55,047 bases of DNA from Candidatus Gallipaludibacter merdavium (GCA_017694875.1 JADIMG010000047.1:1-55047); one strand, 5' to 3'; counted from the stretch's first letter, positions 1-9,836 are shown. Notes: generated from the sequence alone by a model not told the origin. Numbers and translations are program-made.

Positions 1-1867
1 CAACAAGGTCGTCAGCCATGATGACTTCTTTTTCAATCAACAGCTCTGCCAATTTGTGATGGCCTTCCGCATTTTCTTTCAGAATGGAAAGCGCCCTTTC
101 AAACTGCTCGGCAATAATACGTTTGGCCTCCGTATCAATCAGTTCAGCCGTTTGTTCACTATATGGTTTGGTAAATCCATAATCAGACTGTCCTGTTGAA
201 TCATAATAGCTTACATTGGCCAATTTAGGACTCATACCAAAATAAGCCACCATAGCATAAGCCCTCTTAGTCACCCTCTCAAGGTCATTAATAGCACCCG
301 TAGATGTCTGATTCAAAAAGAGTTCTTCTGCTGCACGTCCACCCAAAGTAGCACACATTTCATCAATCAAATGTTCATAATTAGTCAGCTGACGCTCTTC
401 TGGCAAATACCATGCAGCTCCCAAAGCCTCACCACGTGGCACAATGGTCACCTTAACCAACGGATTGGCATATTGCAACATCCAGCTGATAGTGGCATGG
501 CCTGCTTCATGGAAAGCAATAGAACGTTTTTCTTCCTCCGTCATAATCTTGGTTTTCTTTTCCAGACCACCGACAATACGATCGACTGCGTCCATAAAGT
601 CCTGCTTGCCTACACTGCTCTTATTATTACGTGCCGCAATAAGTGCCGCTTCATTACAAACATTGGCAATATCAGCACCAGAGAAACCAGGTGTTTGTTT
701 GGCCAGGAAATTTACATCGACCGACTCATCAATCTTGATAGGACGCAAGTGTACATTAAATATCTCCTTACGTTCCTGAATGTCAGGCAGCTCCACATGA
801 ATCTGGCGGTCAAAACGTCCAGCACGTAAAAGAGCCTTATCCAAAATCTCCGCACGGTTGGTAGCCGCCAAAATAATGACACCGCTATTGGAGCCGAATC
901 CGTCCATCTCAGTAAGCAACTGGTTCAGTGTATTCTCACGCTCATCGTTGCCGCTCATGTTGATGCTCTTGCCACGGGCACGACCAATAGCATCAATCTC
1001 ATCAATAAAGATAATGCATGGAGCTTTTTCCTTGGCCTGCCGGAACAAATCACGCACACGTGATGCACCTACACCGACAAACATTTCCACAAAATCGGAA
1101 CCTGACATGGAAAAGAAAGGAACATCAGCTTCACCAGCTACCGCTTTCGCAAGAAGGGTTTTACCTGTACCCGGAGGGCCCACAAGAAGTGCCCCCTTAG
1201 GAATCTTACCACCCAACTGTGTATATTTCTTCGGGTTCTTAAGGAAAGAAACTATCTCCTCTACTTCCTGCTTGGCACCAGCCAAACCGGCAACATCACG
1301 GAAAGTCACTTTTGAAGCCGTACTTTTGTCAAACAATTTGGCTTGCGACTTGCCCACACTAAAGATGCCACCTCCGCCAGAGCCTCCACCCATCATCTTG
1401 CGGTTCATAAAGACAAAGAAAGCAATCAGCAACAAAAATGGCAATACACTATAAAGAAAGACACTAAAATAGTCCTTGTCTTCCTTATATTGTATGACAC
1501 CGGAATAATTGTACTCCGCTTTTGCATTGTCAATAAACTTGGAAAACTCATCAACCGATGGTATTGTTGTAAAATAAATGGTTTCATCCGGCGTACCTTT
1601 GGGTTCTGCCACAATGTTTTTAACCGAGTCCTTGATAATGTGGAACTCCGTACGTTTGGAATTGGTGAACACTGTTACCGATTCCACATAACCCTTTTGC
1701 AAATACTGCTCAAACTGGGAAAAAGGCACCTCCTTACCTCCCATATTACCGGAAAACAAGGCTCCACCAAATAGAATAAAAATAAGAGCTACATAAAACC
1801 AACCGAAAGAAAATTTCGGTTTACCCATTTTCTTGTTCGGTCGAGGTTGTGTATTGTTAGTATTCAT
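1..1867 (-). CDS. ftsH: ATP-dependent zinc metalloprotease FtsH (partial, C-terminus beyond window)
   Basis: Membrane-anchored AAA+ protease that unfolds and degrades membrane and regulatory proteins. The reading frame starts at 1867 and runs off the left edge, so about 622 residues are visible and the C-terminal tail is missing. A first membrane segment lies near residues 22-40, followed by a periplasmic part, a second hydrophobic segment and a Gly-rich linker after it. The AAA Walker A motif GPPGTGKT is at about residues 230-237 and the zinc-protease motif HEAGH at about 453-457 (bases 497-511), so both activities look intact. It begins 9 bases after the rsfS stop, so the two are co-transcribed. 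Identification is from motifs and domain order and is very secure. Confidence 0.97.
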   Translation of the reverse strand, partial: MNTNNTQPRPNKKMGKPKFSFGWFYVALIFILFGGALFSGNMGGKEVPFSQFEQYLQKGYVESVTVFTNSKRTEFHIIKDSVKNIVAEPKGTPDETIYFTTIPSVDEFSKFIDNAKAEYNYSGVIQYKEDKDYFSVFLYSVLPFLLLIAFFVFMNRKMMGGGSGGGGIFSVGKSQAKLFDKSTASKVTFRDVAGLAGAKQEVEEIVSFLKNPKKYTQLGGKIPKGALLVGPPGTGKTLLAKAVAGEADVPFFSMSGSDFVEMFVGVGASRVRDLFRQAKEKAPCIIFIDEIDAIGRARGKSINMSGNDERENTLNQLLTEMDGFGSNSGVIILAATNRAEILDKALLRAGRFDRQIHVELPDIQERKEIFNVHLRPIKIDESVDVNFLAKQTPGFSGADIANVCNEAALIAARNNKSSVGKQDFMDAVDRIVGGLEKKTKIMTEEEKRSIAFHEAGHATISWMLQYANPLVKVTIVPRGEALGAAWYLPEERQLTNYEHLIDEMCATLGGRAAEELFLNQTSTGAINDLERVTKRAYAMVAYFGMSPKLANVSYYDSTGQSDYGFTKPYSEQTAELIDTEAKRIIAEQFERALSILKENAEGHHKLAELLIEKEVIMADDLV

Positions 1868-1876
1868 AATCCTTTA

Positions 1877-2236
1877 TCAATCTAAATCTTCAATATCTGT
1901 TATCTCGGCATCTTCCCACAGATGCTCAATATCATAAAACATACGAGGTTCTTTCTGGAAAATATGTACAATAATCTGCCCATAATCCATAGCTACCCAA
2001 TGGCAATTTTCCAGGCCATCAATGGCATAAGGCTTTACTCTAATTGTATCACGGACATAATCCCTCACTGACAGCGCAACAGCATTTACCTGAACTACAG
2101 AATCCGCCTCACAAATCACAAAATAGCAACATGGAGCATCCGGCAATTTGGTAAGATTGACTATAGTAATACGTTTTCCTTTCTTCTCTTGTATTCCTTC
2201 AACGATTTTCTCTACAATTTGTTCGTTATCGACCAT
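1877..2236 (-). CDS. rsfS: Ribosomal silencing factor RsfS (Iojap/YbeB family)
   Basis: A 119-residue protein of normal length for the RsfS/YbeB family, whose members bind ribosomal protein uL14 and block subunit joining when nutrients are short. Family-typical stretches are visible: an N-terminal helix (VEKIVEGIQEKKGKR), the central strand with DAPCCYFVICEADS, and the C-terminal WVAMDYGQIIVHIF followed by the conserved ending around YDIEHLWEDAE. It lies directly upstream of ftsH, forming a two-gene minus-strand unit. A promoter-like sequence about 210 bases upstream (2449-2456) implies a long leader. No unusual residues seen. Confidence 0.95.
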   Translation of the reverse strand: MVDNEQIVEKIVEGIQEKKGKRITIVNLTKLPDAPCCYFVICEADSVVQVNAVALSVRDYVRDTIRVKPYAIDGLENCHWVAMDYGQIIVHIFQKEPRMFYDIEHLWEDAEITDIEDLD

Positions 2237-2448
2237 ATAAAAATAGAATAATAGTTATCAAATAAGATGGCACCTTAATAAAATGGTAAACCCACCACGT
2301 ACAATCAAAGATTATGCCATGTGAAAATAATGAAAAAATGGCAGTTAACCGAAGTTTCATATCAAAAATTCACTCACAGCCTAAAACGTCCAATCGACAG
2401 GAAAGGACATGTGTCACAACAGCATAACTTCATTACATAATTTGCGCA

Positions 2449-2456
2449 CAAAGATA
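2449..2456 (-). promoter_or_regulatory. Putative promoter of rsfS-ftsH
   Basis: On the minus strand the bases read TATCTTTG, matching the Bacteroidota -7 element TAnnTTTG. A TTG trinucleotide (complement of 2477-2479) sits 20 bases upstream as a possible -33 partner. Transcription would give a leader of about 200 nt before rsfS. Confidence 0.55.
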
Positions 2457-2787
2457 AGGAAAGACGAGCGGAGTAACAAGTACAAAACGAAGTTTTGCAA
2501 CTGGTCGCATCTTATTCTTTAGAAGATAAAGAAAGCCGAGCACAGAAACAAATGAAAACATTTTAATTTGAAATACCGATTGACATTTTCCACATGTATA
2601 AAGGACAGTTATCGAAACCTAATATGGAATCCACACATCGTTAATTACACGCCCATTACAAATACACCCCAATATCTTTACCACTCTGCATTTATCACTC
2701 GTTTTTCAGAAAGAAACATCAGCAAAACGACAGATTACCGCTAACAGACACACAGAAAAAGAATGTTTTATTTTCAAGAAAAAACAT

Positions 2788-2795
2788 TATCTTTG
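2788..2795 (+). promoter_or_regulatory. Putative promoter of rex-FAH-porU cluster
   Basis: TATCTTTG matches the Bacteroidota -7 element, with a T-rich stretch (2766-2774) upstream. It lies inside the longest possible rex ORF (ATG at 2763), which argues that translation really starts downstream of it. Confidence 0.55.
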
Positions 2796-2825
2796 CCGTT
2801 CAAAACCAAGAACATCAAAGCCACT

Positions 2826-3473
2826 GTGGAAAAGACATTACGAAACAGCCATATCCCTGAACCAAGCTTGCGACGTTTGCCATGGTATCTAGCATTTGCC
2901 AAGTTGCTACAAGGCAAAGGGGATGAGTACGTTTCATCCACACAGATTGCCCGTGCCTTATCGGTAGACGCGTCTATGGTGGCCAAAGACTTATCATACG
3001 TGGAAATAAGCGGAAAAACACGCGTGGGGTATGAAGTGAACGACATGGTTAACGTATTGGATGCCTTTTTGGGATTTACCAATACACACAAGGCTTTTCT
3101 TTTTGGTGTAGGAAGTTTGGGCGGCGCATTGCTCCACGATAGCGGTCTGGCACAATTCGGATTGAACATTGTGGCTGGATTTGATGCAAAATATGAACTG
3201 GCAGGTACAAGCATTAACCGCACTCCCATACATCACATTGACCGCTTTTTGGAATTGCAGGACAACATGAAGGTGGATATAGGAGTGCTGACCGTACCGG
3301 TTGACAAAGCACAAGAAGTAAGCGACCTAATGGTCAAGGGTGGAATCAAAGCTATTTGGAATTTTACACAGTTCCGCATCAAGGTACCGGAAACGATTGT
3401 TGTCCAAAACACGTCCATATATGCCCAATTGGCTGTAATGTATAACCGCTTGGCTGAATTACGCAATCAGTAA
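2826..3473 (+). CDS. rex: Redox-sensing transcriptional repressor Rex
   Basis: NAD(H)-sensing dimeric repressor that couples the NADH/NAD+ ratio to transcription of fermentative and respiratory genes. An N-terminal winged helix (IPEPSLRRLPWYLAFAKLL, then SSTQIARALSVDASMVAKDL) is followed by a Rossmann domain with FLFGVGSLGGAL as the dinucleotide-binding loop and a C-terminal domain-swap helix (YAQLAVMYNRLAELR). The longest ORF starts with ATG at 2763, but its first 21 codons have no family counterpart and contain a -7 promoter element, so I prefer GTG at 2826, giving 215 residues, close to the usual Rex size. It precedes the FAH hydrolase by 11 bases and may be co-transcribed. Function very likely; start is inferred. 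Confidence 0.92.
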   Translation: MEKTLRNSHIPEPSLRRLPWYLAFAKLLQGKGDEYVSSTQIARALSVDASMVAKDLSYVEISGKTRVGYEVNDMVNVLDAFLGFTNTHKAFLFGVGSLGGALLHDSGLAQFGLNIVAGFDAKYELAGTSINRTPIHHIDRFLELQDNMKVDIGVLTVPVDKAQEVSDLMVKGGIKAIWNFTQFRIKVPETIVVQNTSIYAQLAVMYNRLAELRNQ

Positions 3474-3484
3474 GAGTTGAAAAT

Positions 3485-4093
3485 ATGAAAATTATCGCTG
3501 TTGGATTAAATTATGCCCGCCATATAGAAGAATTCGGCTCCGTGCGCCCAAAGGAACCTGTATTTTTCTTTAAGCCGGATACGGCCTTGCTGTTACATAA
3601 CAAGCCTTTTTATATTCCCCCATTCTCCCAACAGATAGACTATGAAACCGAATTGGTGGTACGCATAAACCGTCTGGGCAAAAACATTGCGCCACAATTC
3701 GCTCACAGATATTATGACAGCATTGCTTTGGGTTTGGACATAACCGCCCGCGACCTGCAACGCCAAGCTCGTGCCGAAGGTCGTCCGTGGGCACAAAGCA
3801 AAGGGTTTGACGGCTCTGCCGTTTTGAGCGAATTTATCCCTATAGATCCGGAAAAGATAAATGATATACATTTTCACCTGGACATCAACGGACAAACAGT
3901 TCAACAAGGATTTAGTGGCGATATGCTCTTCAGTGTAGATGAACTGATTGCCTATATCAGCCAATACATATCATTAAAAATCGGCGATCTCATTTATACC
4001 GGCACGCCGGCAGGAGTGGGCAGCGTAAAAATCGGTGACCATCTCGAAGGATATATAGAAGAGCAGCGGCTACTGGATTTCCGAATCAAATAG
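3485..4093 (+). CDS. Fumarylacetoacetate hydrolase (FAH) family protein
   Basis: A compact 202-residue member of the FAH superfamily, metal-dependent enzymes that hydrolyse or decarboxylate C-C bonds in acylpyruvate-type compounds, including YcgM-like acylpyruvases and oxaloacetate decarboxylases. Family signatures in order: GLNYARHIEE near the start, KPDTALL, DYETELVV with the acidic metal ligands, GLDITARDLQ, KGFDGSAVLSEF, and LIYTGTPAGVG near the C-terminus. Length fits the short single-domain subgroup. It lies between rex and porU; I recall the same neighbour order near porU in Porphyromonas gingivalis, which suggests old conserved synteny rather than a role in secretion. The exact substrate cannot be read from the sequence. 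Confidence 0.9.
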   Translation: MKIIAVGLNYARHIEEFGSVRPKEPVFFFKPDTALLLHNKPFYIPPFSQQIDYETELVVRINRLGKNIAPQFAHRYYDSIALGLDITARDLQRQARAEGRPWAQSKGFDGSAVLSEFIPIDPEKINDIHFHLDINGQTVQQGFSGDMLFSVDELIAYISQYISLKIGDLIYTGTPAGVGSVKIGDHLEGYIEEQRLLDFRIK

Positions 4094-4166
4094 CCATAAA
4101 TACCGATTGAACTTATGTACTAAAACAGCAATAAGCACGTTAATAACAAAGATATAACCAAAAAGA

Positions 4167-7100
4167 TTGATGTTTGTAAAACCTACTACACATATTAAAC
4201 TTGCCATACTAACATTGTGCGCATTTTGCCATTTCACCATTGCCGCACAAAGTACACAGTATAAAGTCAACTGGCACATAAGCAACCGACTTTCTGACAG
4301 CATCTCGACACAAGTCATGACCTGCGACAATGCCATATACAACAAAGGCAACATTCCTGTTATTGAACATGTCATCGCATTACAGCAACACAATGTCAAT
4401 ATAACAGTAAACCACGCTGAGTATGAACAGATTCCCGATGAAGAATTGATGCTAATCGGGCAGACAGAAATCCCGACAACACTTCAAACGGAAACTTCCA
4501 TTATTAACCAGCAAGGTAGCTACAAAGCTTTTATTCACATCTTCCCGTTTGTGGAGAACGATGGGAAAATCCAGCGTTTGAAAAGCTATTCGCTGGAAAC
4601 GAAACCATCAACAGAAAAACTACCATCGACAAACACGACAACCAACAGCTATAAAAACCAGTCCGTTTTGGCCAATGGAAGTTTTGTCAAAATAAGAGTA
4701 AGCAGTAGTGGCATATACCGCCTGACCTATGAAGAACTCCAAAATATGGGGGTTAACCCTGCGCAAGTACGTATCTTTGGCTACGGCGGTGCCGAATTGG
4801 ACAGAAATTTCTCCAATTACCGAATAGATGACCTACCGGAGGTACCTGTATATATGTATATGGGCAGCGACAATCAGTTTGGTCCGGGCGATTACATTCT
4901 TTTCCATGCCCAAGGCCCTATCAGCTGGAACTATGAATATATCAGTTCCTTGGGGCAAAGAGGATTCACGCATAATCTCAACACCTACTCACAATATGGT
5001 TACTATTTTGTAACATCTGACGCAGGAAGCCGGGAACGGCTCAATGTAGGCACCGAAGCTACTTTTACTCCTGCCGACACCATCATTGTCACTACTTTTA
5101 TTGACTATCAATTGCATGAACAAGAGCTGATTAACCTACAAGACGTTACTGGTCAAAATGGTGGAGGAGATGAGTTCTACGGTGAACAATTTTCCAATGG
5201 TAATACTCTGCAAAACATCTCTTTTCAAGTAAATAATCCGACGACAAACAATGCACGTGTATGCATCAGTGCCGTGGCTAATTCAACGAGTGGTTCCAGC
5301 ACTCTAAAATTAAGCATGAACGGAGGGTCAGAGCAAACCATGACGTTCAATGCCATAGCGCCGAGCATATACATCATGGGCACCGAATTGGGAAAGAACT
5401 TTTATTTTCCACTTCAAGGGGGAAACAATACATTGAAAATCAATGCTTCAATGCCGTCAGGAAGTCAAATGTATCTCAATTGGGTGGAATTGCATGCCGA
5501 GCGGACACTGACCATGACCGGCAATAGTATGTATTTCAGAACAACTACCAGTTATAATACAAATCTGCGAAACCGCTTCATCATACGCAATGCTTCTGCC
5601 GACTTGCAGGTATGGAACATCACCCGTCTGGACTCCATCTACAGGATGCCAACACAACTCGTTGGTAATGAACTGCATTTTGCATCGGGCAACCACACAA
5701 TAGAACAATTTGTTGCAGTTGTACCCAATGCGGGAAGCAATGCCTATAATACACCGGAAATCATAGGAAGCGTCAATCAACAAAATCTGCACCAACTGAA
5801 GGATATAGAATACGTTATTATTACCCCTGAAATTTTCAGGTCTGAGGCCAACCGTTTGGCTGCAGCACATGAAGAATTAAACGGCCTTACTACGGCTGTT
5901 GTCACCGATGAAGAGGTATATAATGAATTTTCATCCGGTACACCGGATGCAAGTGCCTACCGCTGGTTGATGAAAATGCTCTACGACCGACACACGACAG
6001 GAGAATCCACTTTAGCACCACGTTATCTGCTACTGATGGGCGACGGTACATTCGACAACCGAAAACTGCTCTCCCAATCGGGTTCCAACTTGCTGCTCAC
6101 CTATCAGTCTGACCGTGGCAATCTGGACGCCACACTGGCATATCCTACTGACGACTATTTCGGCTTTCTGGATGACAACAGCTACTTCAGCGAAACACAG
6201 ATGTACGTCAATATAGGCATAGGGCGTTTTCCTGTGTCAACCATCGACCAGGCACGCAACATGGTGGACAAAACCATAGCCTATATGAACAACACGCAGA
6301 AAGGCAACTGGAAAACCCAACTCTGCTTCCTGGCCGACGACGGGGACGGTACGCAACATATGAGCAGTATCGATACGATTGCACAATTGGTCAAAAAACT
6401 ATATCCGGAATACGTGAGCAACAAAATCATTCTGGACTCTTACCTACAAGAAGTAACTGCAGCAGGAGAAAGCTATCCTATTGCCAAAAACAAGTTTGAC
6501 AATTTCCTACGCAATGGTATGCTCTATTTCTGCTACATGGGACACGGCAGTCCATCTGGTATCACCAACGAAGGCATGTTGACCATAAAGGAAATCCAGA
6601 CCTTAGCCAATGCCAAACAAGCCATATGGGCTCTGGGAACCTGTAGTTTCAGCCATTGGGACAGCCCTGTAGTATCAGCAGGGGAAGAGGCAGTGCTCAA
6701 TGCGAATGGCGGTGCCATCGGGGTCTTTTCGGCCGCTCGCACCGTGTACGCCGACCAGAACGAACGTCTCATGCTTCAATTCAGCCAAAACTTGTTCGCC
6801 AAAGAAAACGGTGATTATCTACATATTGGAGACGTTGTAATGAGAACCAAAAACGCTCCTAACCGGGAATCCAACCGTATGTCCTATTGCTACTTGGGTG
6901 ACCCGGCTGTAAAAATAGTCTATCCACAGCCTTATACCATTGAAACAGATTCCATAAACGGGAAAACCGCAGAAGAAGGCGACACACTCCGTGCACTATC
7001 AACCAATGTACTGAAAGGGAAAATTGTGGATGAAGACGGACAGATCGTTACAGACTTTCAGGGAAAGGCATACCTTACCGTGTACGACAAAGAACAAACC

Positions 7101-8009
7101 TTTACCACACTTAATAACCATAGTGACATCCCCGAAGCAGAATATCCTTTTACCTATAAAGACAGAATCGGCATTCTTTTCAAAGGAGAAGTAACGGTTA
7201 CGGATGGAAAGTTTGAGAGCTATTTCATGGTACCGAAAGATATACAATATAATTATGGCTCCGGCCGAATAACTTATTATGCAAACGATACCCTACAGGG
7301 CAATGAAGGCATTGGCTATTATGAAAACTATATTGTGGGCGGCAGTAATCCTGATGCCGTTTATGAAACCGATGGTCCGGAAATGGAAATCTATCTGAAT
7401 TCCACTCAATTTGTATCGGGTGGTCAAGTGGACGAACGCCCCATGTTTATTGCCTTCCTGAGCGATCCCAACGGCATCAACACTTCAGGTAGCGGAATCG
7501 GACATGACTTGCTGTTGACCGTCGACAACAATACCGATCAAAGCTGGAATTTAAACGATGTATTTGTAACTACCGGGGGCGATTTCCGTCAAGGTAGCAT
7601 CAACTATAAAATGGCGGAAATGACAGAAGGTAAACATACACTGTCATTCCGCGCATGGGATTTGCTGAATAACTCAACCACCAAAACACTGGACTTTGAA
7701 GTGGTCAAGAATCTGGCCCCCGAAGTTTTCGATATTATCAGCTATCCCAATCCGATACGTTCTACAGAAACCTTACATATAGAAATCGTACACGACCGTC
7801 CGGAATCCATACTGGAGGTTGAAATCAATATTTTTGATGTGAGTGGCAGACGCGTTTATTCAACGCAACAATCCTGCACAACCAGTATTTCCCTTCAGCC
7901 GCAAGAGGCATTCTGTGGCTCTGGGGTCTATCTCTATCAAATGCGTATCAAGACACAAAATAGTGAATATACCACTAAAACCCGTAAAATAATTGTCATA
8001 GGACAATGA
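4167..8009 (+). CDS. porU: Type IX secretion system sortase PorU (peptidase family C25)
   Basis: Cell-surface sortase that removes the C-terminal signal from type IX secretion cargo and attaches the cargo to lipopolysaccharide. A signal peptide (residues 1 to about 26, cleavage likely before QSTQ) is followed by a long beta-rich N-terminal part and a gingipain-like C25 domain. The catalytic pair is visible: His793 in CYMGHGSPSG and Cys826 in GTCSFSHWD, 33 residues apart. The C-terminus carries a type-A sorting-like domain (SYPNPI, then FDVSGRRVYS, then GVYLYQMRI). At 1280 residues it is somewhat longer than I recall for P. gingivalis PorU but within family range. porV follows after 69 bases. 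Two nearby Met codons (4167, 4170) make the first residue uncertain. Confidence 0.95.
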   Translation: MMFVKPTTHIKLAILTLCAFCHFTIAAQSTQYKVNWHISNRLSDSISTQVMTCDNAIYNKGNIPVIEHVIALQQHNVNITVNHAEYEQIPDEELMLIGQTEIPTTLQTETSIINQQGSYKAFIHIFPFVENDGKIQRLKSYSLETKPSTEKLPSTNTTTNSYKNQSVLANGSFVKIRVSSSGIYRLTYEELQNMGVNPAQVRIFGYGGAELDRNFSNYRIDDLPEVPVYMYMGSDNQFGPGDYILFHAQGPISWNYEYISSLGQRGFTHNLNTYSQYGYYFVTSDAGSRERLNVGTEATFTPADTIIVTTFIDYQLHEQELINLQDVTGQNGGGDEFYGEQFSNGNTLQNISFQVNNPTTNNARVCISAVANSTSGSSTLKLSMNGGSEQTMTFNAIAPSIYIMGTELGKNFYFPLQGGNNTLKINASMPSGSQMYLNWVELHAERTLTMTGNSMYFRTTTSYNTNLRNRFIIRNASADLQVWNITRLDSIYRMPTQLVGNELHFASGNHTIEQFVAVVPNAGSNAYNTPEIIGSVNQQNLHQLKDIEYVIITPEIFRSEANRLAAAHEELNGLTTAVVTDEEVYNEFSSGTPDASAYRWLMKMLYDRHTTGESTLAPRYLLLMGDGTFDNRKLLSQSGSNLLLTYQSDRGNLDATLAYPTDDYFGFLDDNSYFSETQMYVNIGIGRFPVSTIDQARNMVDKTIAYMNNTQKGNWKTQLCFLADDGDGTQHMSSIDTIAQLVKKLYPEYVSNKIILDSYLQEVTAAGESYPIAKNKFDNFLRNGMLYFCYMGHGSPSGITNEGMLTIKEIQTLANAKQAIWALGTCSFSHWDSPVVSAGEEAVLNANGGAIGVFSAARTVYADQNERLMLQFSQNLFAKENGDYLHIGDVVMRTKNAPNRESNRMSYCYLGDPAVKIVYPQPYTIETDSINGKTAEEGDTLRALSTNVLKGKIVDEDGQIVTDFQGKAYLTVYDKEQTFTTLNNHSDIPEAEYPFTYKDRIGILFKGEVTVTDGKFESYFMVPKDIQYNYGSGRITYYANDTLQGNEGIGYYENYIVGGSNPDAVYETDGPEMEIYLNSTQFVSGGQVDERPMFIAFLSDPNGINTSGSGIGHDLLLTVDNNTDQSWNLNDVFVTTGGDFRQGSINYKMAEMTEGKHTLSFRAWDLLNNSTTKTLDFEVVKNLAPEVFDIISYPNPIRSTETLHIEIVHDRPESILEVEINIFDVSGRRVYSTQQSCTTSISLQPQEAFCGSGVYLYQMRIKTQNSEYTTKTRKIIVIGQ

Positions 8010-8078
8010 AACGGGAAAAACCACGTTAAATAGAATATTGTCAACAACAAGAAACATAAAATACAAAAAGAAAAAACA

Positions 8079-9275
8079 ATGAGAAAAGGTTTTTATGCAT
8101 TGGCCTTGAGTATATTTCTGATAGCTCCGGCCGCCTACGCAGATGAAGCAGTAGATATTATGAACCCCATCATTACCGCTGTCCCCTCCCAATCCATTGC
8201 ACCTGACGCACGCGGTGGTGGTATGGGTGATTTGGGTGTTGCCACCTCAGCCGACCTCTATTCACAATATTGGAACGCAGCTAAATATCCTTTTACTACC
8301 AGCAACGCCGGTGTCGGTGTTTCCTACACGCCATGGTTGCGTAAATTGATTGGTGAAATCGACCTGGTAAACGTGAATGGTTATTACCGCTTTGATGACG
8401 TACAGGCAATCAGTGCATCGTTCCGCTATTTCTCCATGGGTAAGATTAACCTGACCGATTATGGTGGAAACTTCTATGCCCAGGCCATGCCAAATGAATT
8501 CTCTATTGATGCTGCCTATTCACGCAAGCTGTCTGAAAACTTCTCTATGGCTGTTGCCTTCCGTTTCATATACTCCGACCTGAACAACGGTCAGAATTCC
8601 AGTACAAGCGGAAGCGCACAAGAAATGTATCCAGGATGGGCTTTGGCTGCCGACGTTTCCGGTTACTATGACCTCCCCATCATGCTTTCCACCGGCGATG
8701 CCAATTTCCGCTTCGGTTTCAACTTGTCGAACCTCGGTTCAAAAGTGACTTACGACAAGGTTACCAGCAACTTTATTCCTGCCAACTTCCGCCTGGGTGC
8801 CGGATTTGAATTTCCGTTTGATGACTATAACCGCTTGAGCGTTAACCTGGAAGCCAATAAATTGCTCGTACCCTCTCAACGTTCACGCTTTACAGAAGGA
8901 TTTGACAAAGACGATTCGAACACCTGGATGATGAGCCAAGACCAATATTCCTCCATTTCATCTGTTAAAGGTTGGTTCTGGTCATTTGCTGATGCTCCCG
9001 GTGGTTTTGTGGAAGAATTGCAGGAAATCATGTGGGGTGTAGGTGTGGAATACTCCTACAACCGCCAGTTCTTTGTACGTGCCGGTTATTCCAACGAAAG
9101 CAAATACAAAGGTAACCGCAAATACTTCACTGTGGGTGCAGGCTTCAAGCTCAGCATGTTCGAACTGGATGCCGGCTATGTGATTTCTGTTGCCAACAAT
9201 AACCCATTGGACGGAACATTACGCTTTACACTCGGCTTCGACTTGGAAGGTTTGAAGAATTTAGTGGACAGATAA
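8079..9275 (+). CDS. porV: Type IX secretion outer-membrane shuttle protein PorV (LptO)
   Basis: A FadL-like outer-membrane barrel that carries folded type IX cargo from the SprA translocon to the attachment complex containing PorU. The 398-residue protein has a signal peptide (residues 1-21, ending APAAYA) and the family N-terminal hallmark SQSIAPDARGGGMGDLGVA, followed by QYWNAAKYPF, which is diagnostic of PorV/PorQ proteins. Alternating hydrophobic strands continue to the end (LDGTLRFTLGFDLEGLKNLV). It directly follows porU, the arrangement known from Porphyromonas. No other translocon genes (porK-N, sprA, porT) are in the window. Confidence 0.95.
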   Translation: MRKGFYALALSIFLIAPAAYADEAVDIMNPIITAVPSQSIAPDARGGGMGDLGVATSADLYSQYWNAAKYPFTTSNAGVGVSYTPWLRKLIGEIDLVNVNGYYRFDDVQAISASFRYFSMGKINLTDYGGNFYAQAMPNEFSIDAAYSRKLSENFSMAVAFRFIYSDLNNGQNSSTSGSAQEMYPGWALAADVSGYYDLPIMLSTGDANFRFGFNLSNLGSKVTYDKVTSNFIPANFRLGAGFEFPFDDYNRLSVNLEANKLLVPSQRSRFTEGFDKDDSNTWMMSQDQYSSISSVKGWFWSFADAPGGFVEELQEIMWGVGVEYSYNRQFFVRAGYSNESKYKGNRKYFTVGAGFKLSMFELDAGYVISVANNNPLDGTLRFTLGFDLEGLKNLVDR

Positions 9276-9302
9276 TTTGAAATTTATTAAAAAGATTGTA
9301 CC

Positions 9303-9339
9303 TTTACGGCTGTTTTAGCGAGTCTAAGACAGCCGTAAA
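9303..9339 (+). other. Hairpin between porV and ispF
   Basis: Inverted repeat with arms TTTACGGCTGT (9303-9313) and ACAGCCGTAAA (9329-9339), extended inward by one G-U and four more pairs to a 5-base loop. No U-run follows, so it is not a classic terminator. A TACCTTTA sequence resembling the -7 element overlaps its left edge (9299-9306). Confidence 0.6.
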
Positions 9340-9356
9340 ACTTAATGCAGCATTTT

Positions 9357-9836
9357 ATGGATATACGTGTAGGATTCGGATATGACGTGCATGCCCTTTG
9401 CAAAGGGCGTAAATTATGGTTGGGTGGCATCAACATTGAACACAGCGAAGGCTTGCTCGGACATTCAGATGCAGATGTACTGATACATGCATTGTGCGAT
9501 GCTCTGCTGGGGGCAGCTAATCTACGCGATATCGGTTATCATTTCCCTGATACTTCAGCCGCATTTGAAGGCATAGACAGCAAAATATTGCTCAAAAAGA
9601 CCATGGAACTGATTGCACAAAAGGGATACCGTTTCAGCAATGCAGACTGCACAATCTGTGCAGAAGCACCCAAACTGAACCCCCATATACCCAACATGCA
9701 ACAATGCCTGGCAGAAGTGATGAATTGCGATGCAGAAAGAATAAGCATTAAGGCCACAACCACCGAACAACTCGGCTTTGTGGGTAAAAAAGAGGGAATT
9801 GCCGCCTATGCTACCGTTTTAATCATTAAGGACTAA
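9357..9836 (+). CDS. ispF: 2-C-methyl-D-erythritol 2,4-cyclodiphosphate synthase
   Basis: Fifth enzyme of the MEP isoprenoid pathway, converting CDP-methylerythritol 2-phosphate to methylerythritol 2,4-cyclodiphosphate with release of CMP; a cytosolic trimer. The 159-residue product has the metal-binding GYDVH near the N-terminus, GHSDADVLIHA with the second His ligand, the DIGYHFPDT loop, CTICAEAPKL and KATTTEQLGF near the end. An ATG four codons upstream (9345) is also in frame, but the family begins at IRVGFGYDVH, so 9357 is preferred. It follows porV after a hairpin and precedes an outer-membrane protein by 17 bases. I recall porU-porV-ispF order in Porphyromonas too. Confidence 0.96.
   Translation: MDIRVGFGYDVHALCKGRKLWLGGINIEHSEGLLGHSDADVLIHALCDALLGAANLRDIGYHFPDTSAAFEGIDSKILLKKTMELIAQKGYRFSNADCTICAEAPKLNPHIPNMQQCLAEVMNCDAERISIKATTTEQLGFVGKKEGIAAYATVLIIKD

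Larger units (their letters stand above)
2237..2825. other. Intergenic region between divergent rsfS-ftsH and rex
   Basis: About 590 bases, AT-rich, between two divergent genes. It holds a minus-strand promoter-like element at 2449-2456 and a plus-strand one at 2788-2795 (listed separately). A short inverted repeat (AAAACGAAGTTTT, about 2484-2496) lies just upstream of the minus-strand promoter. I see no tRNA, known small RNA or convincing ORF. Confidence 0.6.

Noticed and set aside
858-1454. Long plus-strand ORF opposite ftsH
   Set aside because: A shadow frame of the minus-strand ftsH coding sequence; no protein-like features, and the minus frame has all FtsH motifs.
2310-2345. Possible Rex operator (TGTGAAAATAATGAAAA) upstream of rex
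   Set aside because: Only one half-site resembles TTGTGAAA; the second arm TTCACAA is absent.
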